Assembly: GCF_035582795.1 (NCBI RefSeq)
Contig: NC_134365.1
Coordinates: 222,101,887 to 222,165,886 of the forward strand
DNA from: Mycteria americana
Taxonomy: Eukaryota > Chordata > Aves > Ciconiiformes > Ciconiidae
DNA length: 64,000 nt
Direction of reading: 5' to 3'
Shown: positions 25,805-51,983 of the stretch, piece by piece
How positions within the stretch are numbered: the first letter of the stretch is position 1
How the letters are laid out: the number at the start of each line of letters is the position of its first letter
The notes under the pieces: model-generated
What the model was told of the DNA's origin: nothing
Database searches by the model: none
Seen by the model: the letters and a program-made list of their open reading frames with translations, nothing else
Made by a program: the position numbers and the translations under genes

Positions 25805-28800
25805 CTACCCCACGCGGTGGGACGGGGCCGGGGCGCCCGGCGTCCCTGCCGGCTCCCCGCAGGTGCTGGCGTGCCGCTCCACCTCCGCCGCGCCGAAGGG
25901 CAGCTCGCAGATGGGGCAGGACACCCAGGCGTCGGGGGACGCCTCCGCCAGCGGGGAGGAAGGCCAGGCCGCTTCGGGGTCTTCCTCCCCGCAGCGGGAG
26001 GCGTGCACGGGGAGGAGATCCAGGCTGAAGCGGCCTGCGGAAAAGGGGAGGTGATGCCGTCGTCTCTGGCGTTGGGGTGAGCGCGGGGTTCGGGCTCGCA
26101 CCCTCCCCGAAGGTTCCCGTGGCGCCCCGTGACACCGTGACGTCCCTCCTCTGCCCGTCACGGGGCTGGTGCCGGGGCACCCTGCACGAGCGGGAGCAAA
26201 CGTCCTGGCTTCGGGGCCACCCCTGCCGAGCGCCCACCTGAGCAGATGGGGCAGGCGCCCGTCTCCCCGTGACTGCTGTCCCCTCCGCTGTCCCCCCTCC
26301 TGGCCCGTCTCTCTCGGTGGCTGCGGGCTCTGGCTCTTCCTCCTGCCCTGGATTGCCGCGAGGCGGCTGGCGGAGACCTGCAGAGGCGTTGCGAGAGGGG
26401 CCGTAAGCTCAGGGCTCGCTCCGCCGCCTCCTGCCCACCCAAAGGAGCGGAGGATCAGCCCCAGCCAGGGACGGGATCCGGCAGAAGGGAGAAGGGAGCC
26501 GCGCACCGGCAAGGATCCGGCTGGGAAAGGCTCCGAGCAGAGCAATCACCGGGGTGAGGGCAGGAGAAACACGGCGACCCGAGGGATTACCTGCCCGCAG
26601 GGCTGGGAGCTCTCTGCCCGCTGTCCAGCTGCCGGCGGGCTCTCGTGGGGGCTGCAGGGACATCCCGCGCAGGCCCTGGGGAACAGCGGGCGAGGGGTAA
26701 TCCTGCCCTCCACCCAGCAGCACCACATCTCCCGGCGGAAGGGGCCGGGTGAGAACGGAACCGGCGGCGTTCACGGGTAGGAAAACACCCGCGTGGACAC
26801 GAAACGATGATCACCTCCTCCAGCTGCCCCGCTGCGGGCAGTAAACGGATCACAGGAGGCTTCTAGGCGAGCCGTGGGATTTGCCACCAGGCTTCTCTCA
26901 CGCCAGCAAGGAGGGCGACTCGGCCCGAGGAAGGCCACCCCGGCCAGGGCACGGCCTGCCTGCCAGCGGGGCAGGGGAACCGGGATCCCTCCGGGCACGG
27001 GGAGCGCCCCGGCAGCTGTGGATTCACCCCAGCCTGCCCCAGGTGGGATCCCTCCAGCCACGGGCAGAGCCCTGAGCAGGACAAGAGCCCTCTGGACGGT
27101 TTTGGGGGCCGCGTACCAACTACATAAAGGCTCTCGGCACCGCAACGTGCCCTACGCTGGCCACGGGCAGCTCTGGCTCACCTGGCACCGCGGGGCCTCC
27201 GGGGTCCTGGGCCGGCAGCTCCGGGTCACCCCCCGGGGCGCCTGTGCCGGCTCTGGGCCTCAGCGCCCGGCTTCGCGCCGCCGACAGCACCATGCGGGCC
27301 GGGCGGCTGAGGCGGGCTGGGCTCCAGGCGCCCGGCTCCAGCTGCCGCAGGCGGCTCTTCAGCTGCTCCTCCTCCCTCGAGCTCCTGGAGCCAGAGAGAT
27401 CGTCAGCCCCACGGGAGGCGCGAGCAGGCAGGCCGGCGGGGGCCGGGGCTCCAGGCTTGGAGGCAACACCTCGAGGTGGCTCCAGGCCTGGCCGCGCAGG
27501 GAGAGGACGGAGATGGACCCGACCAGGCTACTTACGAGCGCGGCTCTGGAAAGAAAGCCTGGCAAAAGGCAGGGCTGGAGCGCCAGGGGCCGTCCGCGGG
27601 CTCGGCATCCTCCTGCGGGACAAGGGGAAGCCTCGGGGAACGGAGACCGGCACTCCGTGCGCCCCACCCCGGGCACAGCCCCCGGTTCGGCCAGGTGAGC
27701 ACCCACACGCACCCTCCACGGGGCACGAGCGGCGGCAGCGGAGGAGAAGCCCCGTCACCGCTACCTCCCGGCGGGTTCCCCCGGCGAGAAGCGCGCGGAG
27801 GCGCGAGAGGCACCTTACCAGGCCTTGCGGCGAGGGCGGGGGCGGCCGGGGGTGCTCGGGGTCCAGCGGCGTGCGCACGCGGATGAAGGACAGCCCGAAC
27901 TGGCTGTGCCTGCTGAAGGGCTGGCTGCAGGTGAGCCGCAGGCGGTCCCACTTCTGCCCCACCGCCAGCGCCAGGAAGTCTGCTGCAGGGGGGCAGCAGC
28001 TGGGGCGGAGGGGACGCGTGCCGGGCACCGCCGTCCCGGCACCGCTCCCACCTCTGCTCGTCGCCCTGTGCCGCTGTTCCCCCTCCGGGACCAGGACACG
28101 GTGACAACTGGGGGATTACGGGCACGGGCGAGGCCAGGGCGGGGGAGCAGAGCTGGTACCGCGCTCCTGGGGCTGCGCGGCGAACAGGACGGCCGCGACC
28201 CCCGGTCTCCAGCACGACTTGTGGTTTCCTGGGCTCCCCGTCCCCAGCCAGCCCCATCCCGCCGCCAGCCCCCCAACCTCTCTGCTCTGCCCTGGGCCTC
28301 TTTCCCTTCCGATCAGGCAATCTTTACCTTCCTTAAACATCCGGACCCCGCAGCGGTTCTGGTCCAGCTTCGAGTCGGCCGGCGTCATCAGCGCGACGCT
28401 GGGCACCAGGGTGAGGTAGGGCCGGTCAAGTGGCCACGAGGAACGCCCCACCTCGATCTGGAGAAAGGCGCAGCCGCAGTTGCCTGTGTTAAGGCGGGAG
28501 GGACGCGAGGTTCAGGGCTGCCGACCCGCTCCAGGGCACAGCCCTGCCTGAGCTGGCAGCGGGGGGACGTACCGACGTCCACGTAGCCGATGGGACTGGC
28601 TCTCTCCAGCTGCAGCTCCACTCTCAGCTGCCTGCTGCGGTCCTGGGGGCAGCCGAGCCAGGGACGAAGGCCGTCCTCGCGCAGCAAGTTCTCCACCGGG
28701 TACTTGGGGTCCTGCACGCGACGGCAGAGACGCCGCGTCACACGCCAGCTCCCTCCCCGGCCGCCTTCCCCTTCTCCTCCGTCTCGCTCCGGGCGCGGGG

Positions 28801-29109
28801 GAGAAGCGGGGGACTCTCTGCAACCCACAGAAGTAGCACTCCGCTTTTTGAGAGTGGAAGAACCGCGCGTAACTCGTGCCCCTCAGCGTTAATTAGCGCC
28901 CTTCAGCCGGTGCCTAACAAGGAGAGCTGTGGTGCTGCGCCCCGTCGCACCCCGAACCGAGACATCCCCCCCCCCCGCCCCTTCAGAGACCCCAGCAGCT
29001 CACAGGGAAACCTGGGCTTTGCAAACCTCCCACCCGGCTCCCCTCGAGGAAACGGCCCGGAGACCTGCGAGGAGAAGGACACCACGTAGCTGATTTTAAC
29101 CGGAGCCAT
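25805..29109 (-). CDS. XNDC1: XRCC1 N-terminal domain-containing protein with C-terminal tandem UBZ4 zinc fingers, 9 coding exons, 412 aa
   Basis: Coding exons in order on the - strand: 29065-29109, 28573-28711, 28328-28483, 27819-27982, 27536-27612, 27182-27384, 26591-26675, 26238-26377, 25805-26034. The sum is 1239 nt in unbroken phase. Residues 1-168 match the XRCC1 N-terminal fold: MAPVKISYVVSFSSQ at the start, YPVENLL, and WDRLRLTCSQPFSRHSQFGL near the end. In XRCC1 this domain contacts DNA polymerase beta. The middle is basic and low in complexity. The C-terminus carries two fingers with identical C-x2-C-x11-H-x3-C spacing, C332/C335/H347/C351 and C376/C379/H391/C395, the UBZ4 (RAD18-type) ubiquitin-binding pattern. 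The first finger is split by an intron. The middle exons (27536-27612, 27182-27384, 26591-26675) are the least certain; an alternative 17-nt exon near 26830 would shift the frame and destroy the first finger. A CAGCAG tandem acceptor sits at the fourth exon. A DNA-repair role is inferred. Confidence 0.82.
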
Positions 29110-29133
29110 CCGGGCTCCCCCGGAGACGACCCT

Positions 29134-30110
29134 CTGCCGGGAGCGAGCTTCCTTTCGGGTGCCTCCGGCGCCTGGTGGGGGGAGAGGGCAGGTCTGCGAC
29201 CGCATCGCGCGGCTCCCGGCAGGGCAGAGCCGGCTCCGGCTCCGGCCGAGCCCCTGCCCGCCCCCCCCCCCCGCCTGCCGGGGCAGGGCTCACCCCGCTT
29301 CCAAAGGGGGCGAAGCGGGGGGGCGCGGGGGCAGCCACTCCGTTACCCCCGTCGACTCCAACCTCGCCCCCCAGCCCCACTCGGCAGCCCCCAGCCTCAT
29401 CCCCCAGCCCCCCCCAGTCCCGCTCCGACACCCCAGAGCCCCCCAGCTCCGTCCCACCGCCCCGGTGCCCCCCAGTCCTGCCCCACAACTCCCCTCAGCC
29501 CCTCCAGTTCCGCCCCCCGCTGTCCCCGGACCCCCCCACACGAACCCCCCCGATCCATTCAGCCATCCCACGAGCCCCCAGTCCTGCCCCCCCCCCCCCA
29601 GCCCCAGTCACCCCCGGCCCTGCCCCACAGCCCTCCAGCCCCACTCACCCCCCCGGCCCTGCCCCACAGCCCCCCAGCCCCACTCACCCCCCCGGCCCTG
29701 CCCCACAGCCCTCCAGCCCCACTCACCCCCCCGGCCCTGCCCCACAGCCCTCCAGCCCCACTCACCCCCCCGGCCCTGCCCCACAGCCCCCCAGCCCCAC
29801 TCACCCCCGGCCCTGCCCCACAGCCCCCACAGCCCCAGTCACCCCCGGCCCTGCCCCACAGCCCCTCTCCCCCCCGCCGCACCGATCCCGAAGCCGCCGC
29901 CTGAATCTCCCGCCCAAACCGCGTGACCCCTGACCCCCGACCCCTGACCCCACGGCCCGCTTACCGCTCCCCGCCGGCCCGCCGCTCCCTCCTCGCTTCA
30001 CCCCCCAACCCCCCGGCCGCTCCCGGCCCCGGCCCCGGCCCCGGCCCGCTCCCAGGCCCGGTCCCAGGCCCCCGGCCCGGCCCGGGGCTCCGCCGCGGTG
30101 CCTGACGGGA
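29134..30110 (-). other. XNDC1: XNDC1 5' non-coding region and first intron
   Basis: A non-coding first exon is inferred at about 29968-30100, with a - strand donor GTAAGC (gcttac on +). It would splice to an acceptor at 29134-29135 (ctcccggcag), 24 nt upstream of the start codon. The intron contains the C-rich minisatellite described separately. Other than that I see no gene. Confidence 0.45.
29585..29865. repeat. About 40-bp C-rich minisatellite in the XNDC1 leader intron
   Basis: Roughly six to seven tandem units of about 40 bp built around ctccagccccactcaccccc followed by ggccctgccccacag. The - strand is G-rich with repeated runs of at least four G, so it is quadruplex-prone, and most units contain GGTGAGTG, a near-consensus splice donor, in the transcribed orientation of XNDC1. 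Confidence 0.9.
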
Positions 30111-30538
30111 CACGTAGTCCTCCGGCAGCGCCGCGTCACCGCCCCGCGCAGCGGGCGCTAAGGGACCGTCTGCCGTGTGCGTTACCTCCGAAACAGCGTG
30201 AGGGGGCAGCGAGAAGGGGCGAGGGGGGGGAGGCGGCGGCCCGGGAGCGTTGACACCGGTGGCCCCGCCGTGCGAGGCGGCCGGTGTAACCGGGCCCGCC
30301 GGCAGGGATTGTGCGTCCCGCTGCGGGACTGGAAATGGCAGATGATCCCTGGCCGTGACAGCTCGCCCCTTCCTTCTGCCTGAAGCGGCGTCTCTGGCGG
30401 CTGTCCCACCCCTCCTCTCTTCTGATTGGCCGTTGGGGCAGCGCCGCGTCCAGCGATTGGCCGGAGGTGCGGTGGCGTGGCCGGTGATTGGCGGACGGTG
30501 GCGGAAGGAGCTGGCCGCTTGGGGACGGGGGGGGCAAG

Positions 30539-30540
<2 letters not shown>
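29960..30540. promoter_or_regulatory. Bidirectional CpG-island promoter of XNDC1 and RNF121 with three spaced CCAAT boxes
   Basis: The two genes are head-to-head. RNF121 starts at 30539 and the inferred XNDC1 first exon ends near 30100. Three ATTGG pentamers (inverted CCAAT, NF-Y sites) lie at 30425-30429, 30456-30460 and 30487-30491, exactly 31 bp apart. No TATA box is seen. The proximal ATTGG is 48 bp from the RNF121 start codon, so the RNF121 leader must be very short or start within this array. Confidence 0.7.
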
Positions 30541-45935
<15,395 letters not shown>

Positions 45936-48900
45936 GGGCAGGCGCTGGGGAGCCGCGGAGCCACGAGAGGACGCGTGCCCGGGGCAGGGGACGGCAGCCG
46001 GCCGGGGACGCTGGCTTTTCTCCATCACCTCTCAGGACCTCGGCCGTCCCCGAGGACTGCGGCGTCAGGGGCCGAGGGAGGACTCTGCCCTGGGACCCCT
46101 CCCGCTAGGGCTGGGGGAGTCTTTTTTTTTTAAAAGCAATTATTTTAATGAGCGTATTTAAAACTTTCTATTGCAGACGAAAAGAGACGCTTGTCCCGTT
46201 TCCCTCCCCCAGCCCCTCTCCGGCCCTTCGCACGGCCCCGGCGTGCCGAGCTTTTGGCTGGGGGCTGTTCTCCATCTCCCTCTCCTGCCGCTCTGCCGGG
46301 GCAGGCGACAGGGAGAGGGCCGAGGCTTTGCCGGCTCCGACGCCGGCTCCCCGGAGCAGCCCTGCCGGCGGCGAGGAAGGGACAGGGGGAAGCAGGGTCA
46401 GGGTTGGGCCCCTCTGCTGCGTGGGGCTGCGGAGGAGAGGCTGCCCGGGGGGCTGGAGCCCGGCGCCCTGGAAGAGGGGACGGAGGGACGCTCAGCTGCC
46501 CCGGCACTGAGCGCCGCGGGCCGGACTCTTGGCTGCCAGGTCCCCCCCCCGGTGCCGTGGGCGCGTGGAGAGGAACCGAGTCGCTCTCCTGCGCTGTGAC
46601 GGTGGGCTCTGCCTGCGCCCCGCTTCGGGTAACCCTTTTGTACGCTCCCGTCTTTTCTATGTTCCTCCCCGGGAGCCGGCGGCGTTGCTCGGCTGCCGCG
46701 GCTTGGGGGCCGGCCAGGGCAGGGAGCGGTGCCGTGCCGTTTCTCTCCCTGCACCCCTTTCTGCGATGGTGACGGTACGGCAAGAGCAGCGCGAGGGCGG
46801 GTTGTCCCTGTCCCGGGGCTCGGGGGACGCCTCGCTGGCGATTGCTCTTTTTGGCACTGTGATAAAAGGGATGGAGCGAAGGGCGCGGGCCGGGCAGCTG
46901 GTGCCGGTGTTTCCCTGCCCCGGCATGGCTCTGCTGCTCCTCGCCGTGCCGGTGCGCGGAGCCGTGCCGGTGCACAAGAGCCCCCCTCTTGTGCAAGGGG
47001 CCTTGAGCTCATTTTTTGGCAGCGGGCGGGTACAGCTCGTGACGGCAGCGTGCGGGGGCAAGGTCCCCAACCCCGGGGCCAGCCGGGGCGTTTGGGGGGG
47101 GGCAGGGTGTCGGCTCTCCCGGGGGCGCGGGGGCTTGAGCCCTGTCCCATGAGGGTGTCGGGGGCTGGCAGGGGGACGCAGCGAGGGGACACGAGGCAAC
47201 GTCCCCCCGCTCCCGGTGCGAGGGGCTGCGCCGCTTCGCGCGGGGGATTTGGGAAGTGGCCGCAGCGGCGGCTCGGCTGCAGGTGCGGCGCTGGCTGCAT
47301 CACCCAGGGGAGACCCGGCGCGGCTGCGCCACGTGCCCCGCCGAGTCCTTTTGGTTTTCTTTTGCGTGAAACCACGTCGCAATGTTGTGCCAAACACAGA
47401 AATAGAGTCCTGGAAACGGAGACGTGGCCCAGGGTTTTTCTTGATCGTCTTCCTTGTGCCGGGGTGAGGCCACGGTTCCTCCTCCCGCCTTCGTGCTCTC
47501 CCCGGGGGACGGACGCCACGTGCGGCTGGGGACAAAGCACCCTCGCCACGGCCCCTGCTCGTGCGTTTCACCTCGTGGTACCCCGAGCTCAGCCGCGTTG
47601 GGGCTTTCGTGGGGAGCGGGGACGTGGTGGAGGAGCGGAGGGTGCTGGGCCGTAGCCGCCTCCGGCCCCTCGCTGCCCACGGGACCCCTGGGCCAGCGCT
47701 GTCGCGGCCCCGGCCACGGCGCCCGTGGGTGCCACGGGGAGGATGCGGACGCCGTCCTCGTCCTGGTGGGAGGAAGAGGACGCGTTGCGCTTGGCAGGGT
47801 TGGAGAGGTCCCCGAGATAACCCCTCTCCCAGCTCTGGTCCTGCCCTTCTGGGAACTGTCGGTAACAACTGCCGGGAAACTCACCGGGCTTTTAGGGGCT
47901 TTTTTTCCCTGCGGTGCGTTGGTCCCGTGCCCGCACCGCGGGAGCTGCCGGGGCGCGAGGGCTCAGGTGGCTGCTCCTGCCCCGTGCCCGCGCCCGCCCT
48001 GGCTCCCTGCCTCGGCCGTGCTGGGGACGGAGGAGGCCCGGGGGCTTCCCCCGGGTTCGCAGCCTGGTCTCGGTGGGTTACTGAAACCCTCGCTCTCCTG
48101 CTGGGCCCCCCCTGCCGTGGGCTGGCTCCGGGGGGGCTTCACCGCAGGAAGGGGGAAAGGGGTCGGCTCCTGGCCCGGGGTCCCGCTGACCCCGCTCGGG
48201 CCCCTGGCCGGGTCCCCGGGGCTGGCTCGGCGCTGGCTCCCCTGCGGTCGAGCGCCGGAGCGAAGCCCCGCGTGGGTCCCTGGGGGTTTCTCTCCTTCAC
48301 CCCCTGGAGCTGGGGGGCCAGTGCTAAGCCGTGGTCCTGCCCCGGCTGGGCCACCCCGGGGCCACCCCCGAGCACCCCCCGCCCAGCACGGGTGCTCGGT
48401 GCCCGGGGGGCTTCGCCCACCTCCCTCTTCGCCCGCGCAGCTCTGCCCAGACCCTCTCTCGCCCCTGGGTCCCCCCCGCTGGCCCCGGAGCCCCCGGCTC
48501 GCCGGTGGGACTGTCCCCGAGCCCCGTGACACTGCCTGGCTCCGCGCCCCGCCTGACGGACACGGGGCGACCCCCGGGCCCCGCTCCTGTGTCCCGTGGC
48601 TGCTCACCCGTGGGCACGGGGGGATGTGGGGCGGGGGGGGGCACACACACACACACACGCGCGGGGTGCAGCCAGGCTGGTCACGGAGCGGCTGTGGGAT
48701 GCGTAGAGGGAGGTGGGGCACAGGGGGGCGTGGGGCGAAGGACAGAGGGGGGGCACAGGGGGGCACGGGCACGGGGGGCTGCACCGGGACACGGGGGGCT
48801 GCACCGGGACACGGGGGGCTGGGGGACACGGGGCCCGAGGACGCGTCGGTCCCGGTGGGGGGGTCCCGGTGCGGTGGCGGCCGCCGGCGGGGCGGGTCCC
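45936..48900. other. RNF121 3' UTR and RNF121-IL18BP intergenic region
   Basis: GC-rich with an A/T patch at about 46125-46185 that may mark the RNF121 transcript end, although no AATAAA is seen there. A less GC-rich patch lies at about 47340-47460. Small tandem repeats lie at 48640-48662 (CA/CG dinucleotides) and 48773-48830 (three units of about 20 bp, ggggggctgcaccgggacac). The long open frames are composition artefacts without domains. Confidence 0.45.
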
Positions 48901-48901
48901 G

Positions 48902-48979
48902 GTGAGTCACGGCGCTGCCGCCGCCGCCGCCCCCTCGGGCCGCCCCATAAAGCGCGGCTGCCCCGAGCGCCGCCGCCCC
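48902..48979 (+). promoter_or_regulatory. IL18BP: IL18BP proximal promoter with AP-1 site and TATA-like box
   Basis: TGAGTCA (AP-1) lies at 48902-48908 and CATAAA, a TATA-like element, at 48945-48950. The annotated ATG is only 30 bp downstream of the TATA-like box, so either the leader is a few bases long or transcription starts elsewhere. An inducible promoter would suit a gene of the interferon/IL-18 axis, but this is inference. Confidence 0.4.
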
Positions 48980-50599
48980 ATGGCTGCGCTGCGCCCCGCC
49001 GGTACGGCCGCGGGGAGCCGGGAGCCCGGGGAGGGGGGGGCCGGGGCACCCTCGGGGGGCACCCGCCGGGACTTGGGGGCACCCCGGGAGGGGGAAACAG
49101 CCCGAAGCCCGGGGGGGGGGACCGTTGTGGGGCGGGGGGATGCTGGGCGGGGGGGATGCTGGGGGGGACCGTGGCCAGCTGGGGGGTGCTGGGGGGGGAC
49201 TGTCCTAGGCTTGGGGGGTGCTGGGGGAGTGCTAAGGGGTGCGGGGGGGTGCTGGGAGGGACCGTCCTAGGCTTGGGGGGTGCTGGGGGAGTGCTAAGGG
49301 GTGCGGGGGGGTGCTGGGAGGGACCGTCCTAGGCTTGGGGGGTGCTGGGGGAGTGCTAAGGGGTGCGGGGGGGTGCTGGGAGGGACCGTCCTAGGCTTGG
49401 GGGGTGCTGGGGGAGTGCTAAGGGGTGCGGGGGGGTGCTGGGAGGGACCATCCTAGGTTTGGGGGGTGCTGGGGGGAGCTGCTCCGGGGGGGGGGGGCAC
49501 CCCGGTGTGCCCAGCGCTGAGCCCCATCTCTGCCCGCAGGGTCCTCGGGACCCCGGCTCCTCCTGCCCCTGCTCTGCTGGGCCCTGGCCTCCCGCTGCAC
49601 GGGTAAGTGGGGGCTGCTGGGGGGGCCGGGGGGGCCGGGGCCAACTCCTGGCTCTGTGTCCCCCAGGGGACCTGTGCGGGCGAGCTGGGGATGAGCCGTG
49701 CCCCTGCGGGACCCTGCCCTCCCACCCACCCCAGAGATGTGGGGTCTCGGGGGCAACTCTCGTCCCCCCGCCTCACCCCGCTCTGCTCCCCCAGGTGCCA
49801 TGGCCCTGCAGCCCCCCAGCATCACCGTCGTGCAGATGCCGGCAGAGCCCCCCCGCCCGGGTGAGCGACCCCTGGGGCCATTGCGGGGTGGCCTGGGGAT
49901 GGGGGGGGGCTGCAGGGAGACCCCCAGCCGGGGGGAGGCACGGGGCAGGGGGCGGCTCCGGCAGACACGCAGGGTGCATCCTCCACCCGCAGCCGAGATT
50001 TTGGGGTGCTGGTGAGGTGGGGGGACATTCCCCTTTGCAGCGGGGGGGCTGCGCCTGTGGTCAGGAGCAGCCTGGCCCGGGGGGCACTGGGGACCCTCGC
50101 AGCCCCTCTGACCCCCGCGTCCCCTCCGGCTCCAGGCGAGAGCGTGACGGTTTTGTGCGAGGCGGTGAGCGGCCTCCCCGAGCTCACGCTGCTCTACTGG
50201 CTGGGGAACGGCTCCTTCGTGGAGAAGCTGCACCCGGACGGGGCCGTGCGCGAGGGGACGGTGCTGTGAGTACCGGGGTGGGGGCTCCCGGGGGGGGGGG
50301 GGGGGGGGGCAGCGGCAGTGGGGCTGGCAGGGAGGGGTAGGGGGTCCCCCAGCCCCGGGTGGGTGTCGTGGAGCCGGGGGCGGGTGCTGATGGGTCCCTG
50401 CTGGGTCCGCAGAGAGGAGCCGCGGGGCTCGGGGGTCATCCTGCGCCGCGACCTGCACTTCAGCTCCTTCAGCGCCCAGCACCTGCACACCAACTTCACC
50501 TGCGTGGTGCTCAGCCCCCTCGGCGTCGACACCAGGAGCGTGCGGTGGCTGCCCCTGGCCCCGGCCCCGGCCCCTGCCAAGAGCGGGGGACTGGGCTGA
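48980..50599 (+). CDS. IL18BP: Interleukin-18 binding protein, 5 exons, 155 aa
   Basis: A secreted decoy that sequesters IL-18. Exons: 48980-49001, 49540-49602, 49795-49860, 50136-50265, 50413-50599. The sum is 468 nt in phase. The start is MAALRPA; a hydrophobic run (PRLLLPLLCWALAS, second exon) supplies the signal peptide. One Ig-like domain follows: C58 in VTVLCEAV, the family signature YWLGNGSF at 71-78 (nearly the same as in human IL18BP), and the second cysteine C124 in NFTCVVLSP. N-glycosylation sequons lie at NGS and NFT. The protein is short compared with the mammalian one, mainly in the C-terminal tail. The start codon in the first exon is chosen by context; an ATG in exon 3 would lack a signal peptide. 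Confidence 0.92.
49185..49490 (+). repeat. 62-bp G-rich minisatellite in IL18BP intron 1
   Basis: About 4.5-5 tandem units of 62 bp, each containing gggaccgtcctaggcttggg, gtgctgggggagtgctaagg and ggtgcgggggggtgctggg. Units are nearly identical, which points to recent expansion or homogenisation. Multiple G runs make the sense strand quadruplex-prone. Confidence 0.95.
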
Positions 50600-50849
50600 G
50601 ACCGGGGAGCAACTTGTGACGGGTGAGCGCCCTGCGGTGCGGGTCCCCGCTCCCACGGCCCCGCACCTCTGCGTGGGGACGTGATGCCTCCGTGCAGGCC
50701 TGTCTCCGTGCCCCGCCGTGGGGTCCACGTGGCCCCGTGTCTGCCGGTCCCGCTGCGCGTGGGGCTCCCGGCGCCCTTCACCGAGCCGGGAGCGCTGCCT
50801 GGGCCGGCCCCGGGACCTGCCCACAGCTGGCTGTGGGACCCCAGGGTTT

Positions 50850-50855
50850 ATTAAA
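50850..50855 (+). terminator. IL18BP: IL18BP polyadenylation signal (ATTAAA)
   Basis: ATTAAA in tttattaaagcac, 250 nt after the stop codon. About 700 bp separate it from the opposing ART signal; that gap is GC-rich and I see no gene in it. Confidence 0.65.
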
Positions 50856-51580
50856 GCACATCAAGGCTACCCGGTGTCACCCGTGTCCTGGGGATGGGGC
50901 CGCCCGTGGGTGCAGAAGGGTGGAGAGGGAGGGAGAGGAGGTGGCCCTGGTGCCCGCAGAGGGCAGGATCCGTCCCTTGGCCCCCTCCCTGCCCGGCGAG
51001 GGGCTGGAGAGCCACGGACAGCCCCGGGGGATGCCTGGCCCCACGGCTGCACCCTGGCCCGGAGGAAGAGGAGGAGGAGGGTGGGGAGCCCTGGGGTGCA
51101 GGGACCCCCGGGGAGCTGGGCCCATTGCGTCCCCCTCTGTACCCGGGGGGGTCGGGGCTGTCCCCCGGCACGGTGCTGCTGAGCCCCATGTGCTGCTCCA
51201 TGGGGCAGCCCCCCACCCGTCTTGTCCTGGCAGGGCCCTGCTCCTGGGCACCGGGGCTGGGGTGGCCGGTGCTGGCCCCCTCCCTGCTCCCTCGGGCACT
51301 GGGGGGGCTGCGAGCCCCCCCTCCTCCCCCCCCCCAGGCTGCAGGCAGCCACGGGACAGGCAGGGGCACAGACCCCAGGAGGAGACACCCCCACCACCCC
51401 CCCCCCGGACTCCTGGAGCAGGACCCGGGGCGCAGGCATTGCTCTGCGGGATGCTCTGGATGCGGGAGGGCTGGGGCTGGGGGGGGGCTGGAGAAGACCC
51501 CGGCTGCAGCCCCCCCGAGCTGCCCCCAGCCCAGGGAGCCGCAGGAAACCCCCGGAGACGCCCCGGTCCCACAGCAAGGC

Positions 51581-51586
51581 TTTATT
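51581..51586 (-). terminator. ART gene polyadenylation signal
   Basis: TTTATT on the + strand, AATAAA on the - strand, about 400 nt beyond the ART stop codon. Confidence 0.7.
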
Positions 51587-51983
51587 CCTCTGGGAGCCAG
51601 GGAAAGGCGAGCAGCGGAGCGGCCGGCTGGGCAGGGACACCCCCAAAAGCGGCCCTGCCGCGTCCGCCCGCTCGCTGTCAGCACCAGCCCCCCTCCCTGG
51701 GGCAGCCCCTCGCAGACCCCACGCTCGGCCCCAAGCCCCGGCCGCGGCTCTGCGAAAGGCCTCGTCCAGACCCTGCTGGCGTCGCGGGGCTGCCGGGGCG
51801 TCCCGGGGCCTGCGGCACCGCGGCAGGGCTGAGCCGCCGTGCGGGAGCCCGCAGCGGGGCCGTCCCGGTGCCCCCAGCCCCTCCTGCTGCCCCGTCCCGT
51901 CCCGCCGTCTCCGTGAAGCTGGCGGCTCCCGTTCCCGACCCCTTTTCCTCGCTGGGGTGCAGCGGCAGCGCTGCCATCGCGGC

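Noticed and set aside
26815-26850. A possible 17-nt XNDC1 exon (GQLEE) with GT-AG edges
   Set aside because: Including it shifts the downstream frame and removes the first CPIC zinc finger; the model without it gives two matching fingers and a proper stop.
46398-47868. Frames of about 400 codons on the - strand downstream of RNF121
   Set aside because: Pro/Arg-rich without recognisable motif; no TATA box, splice signals or poly(A) signal consistent with a gene.
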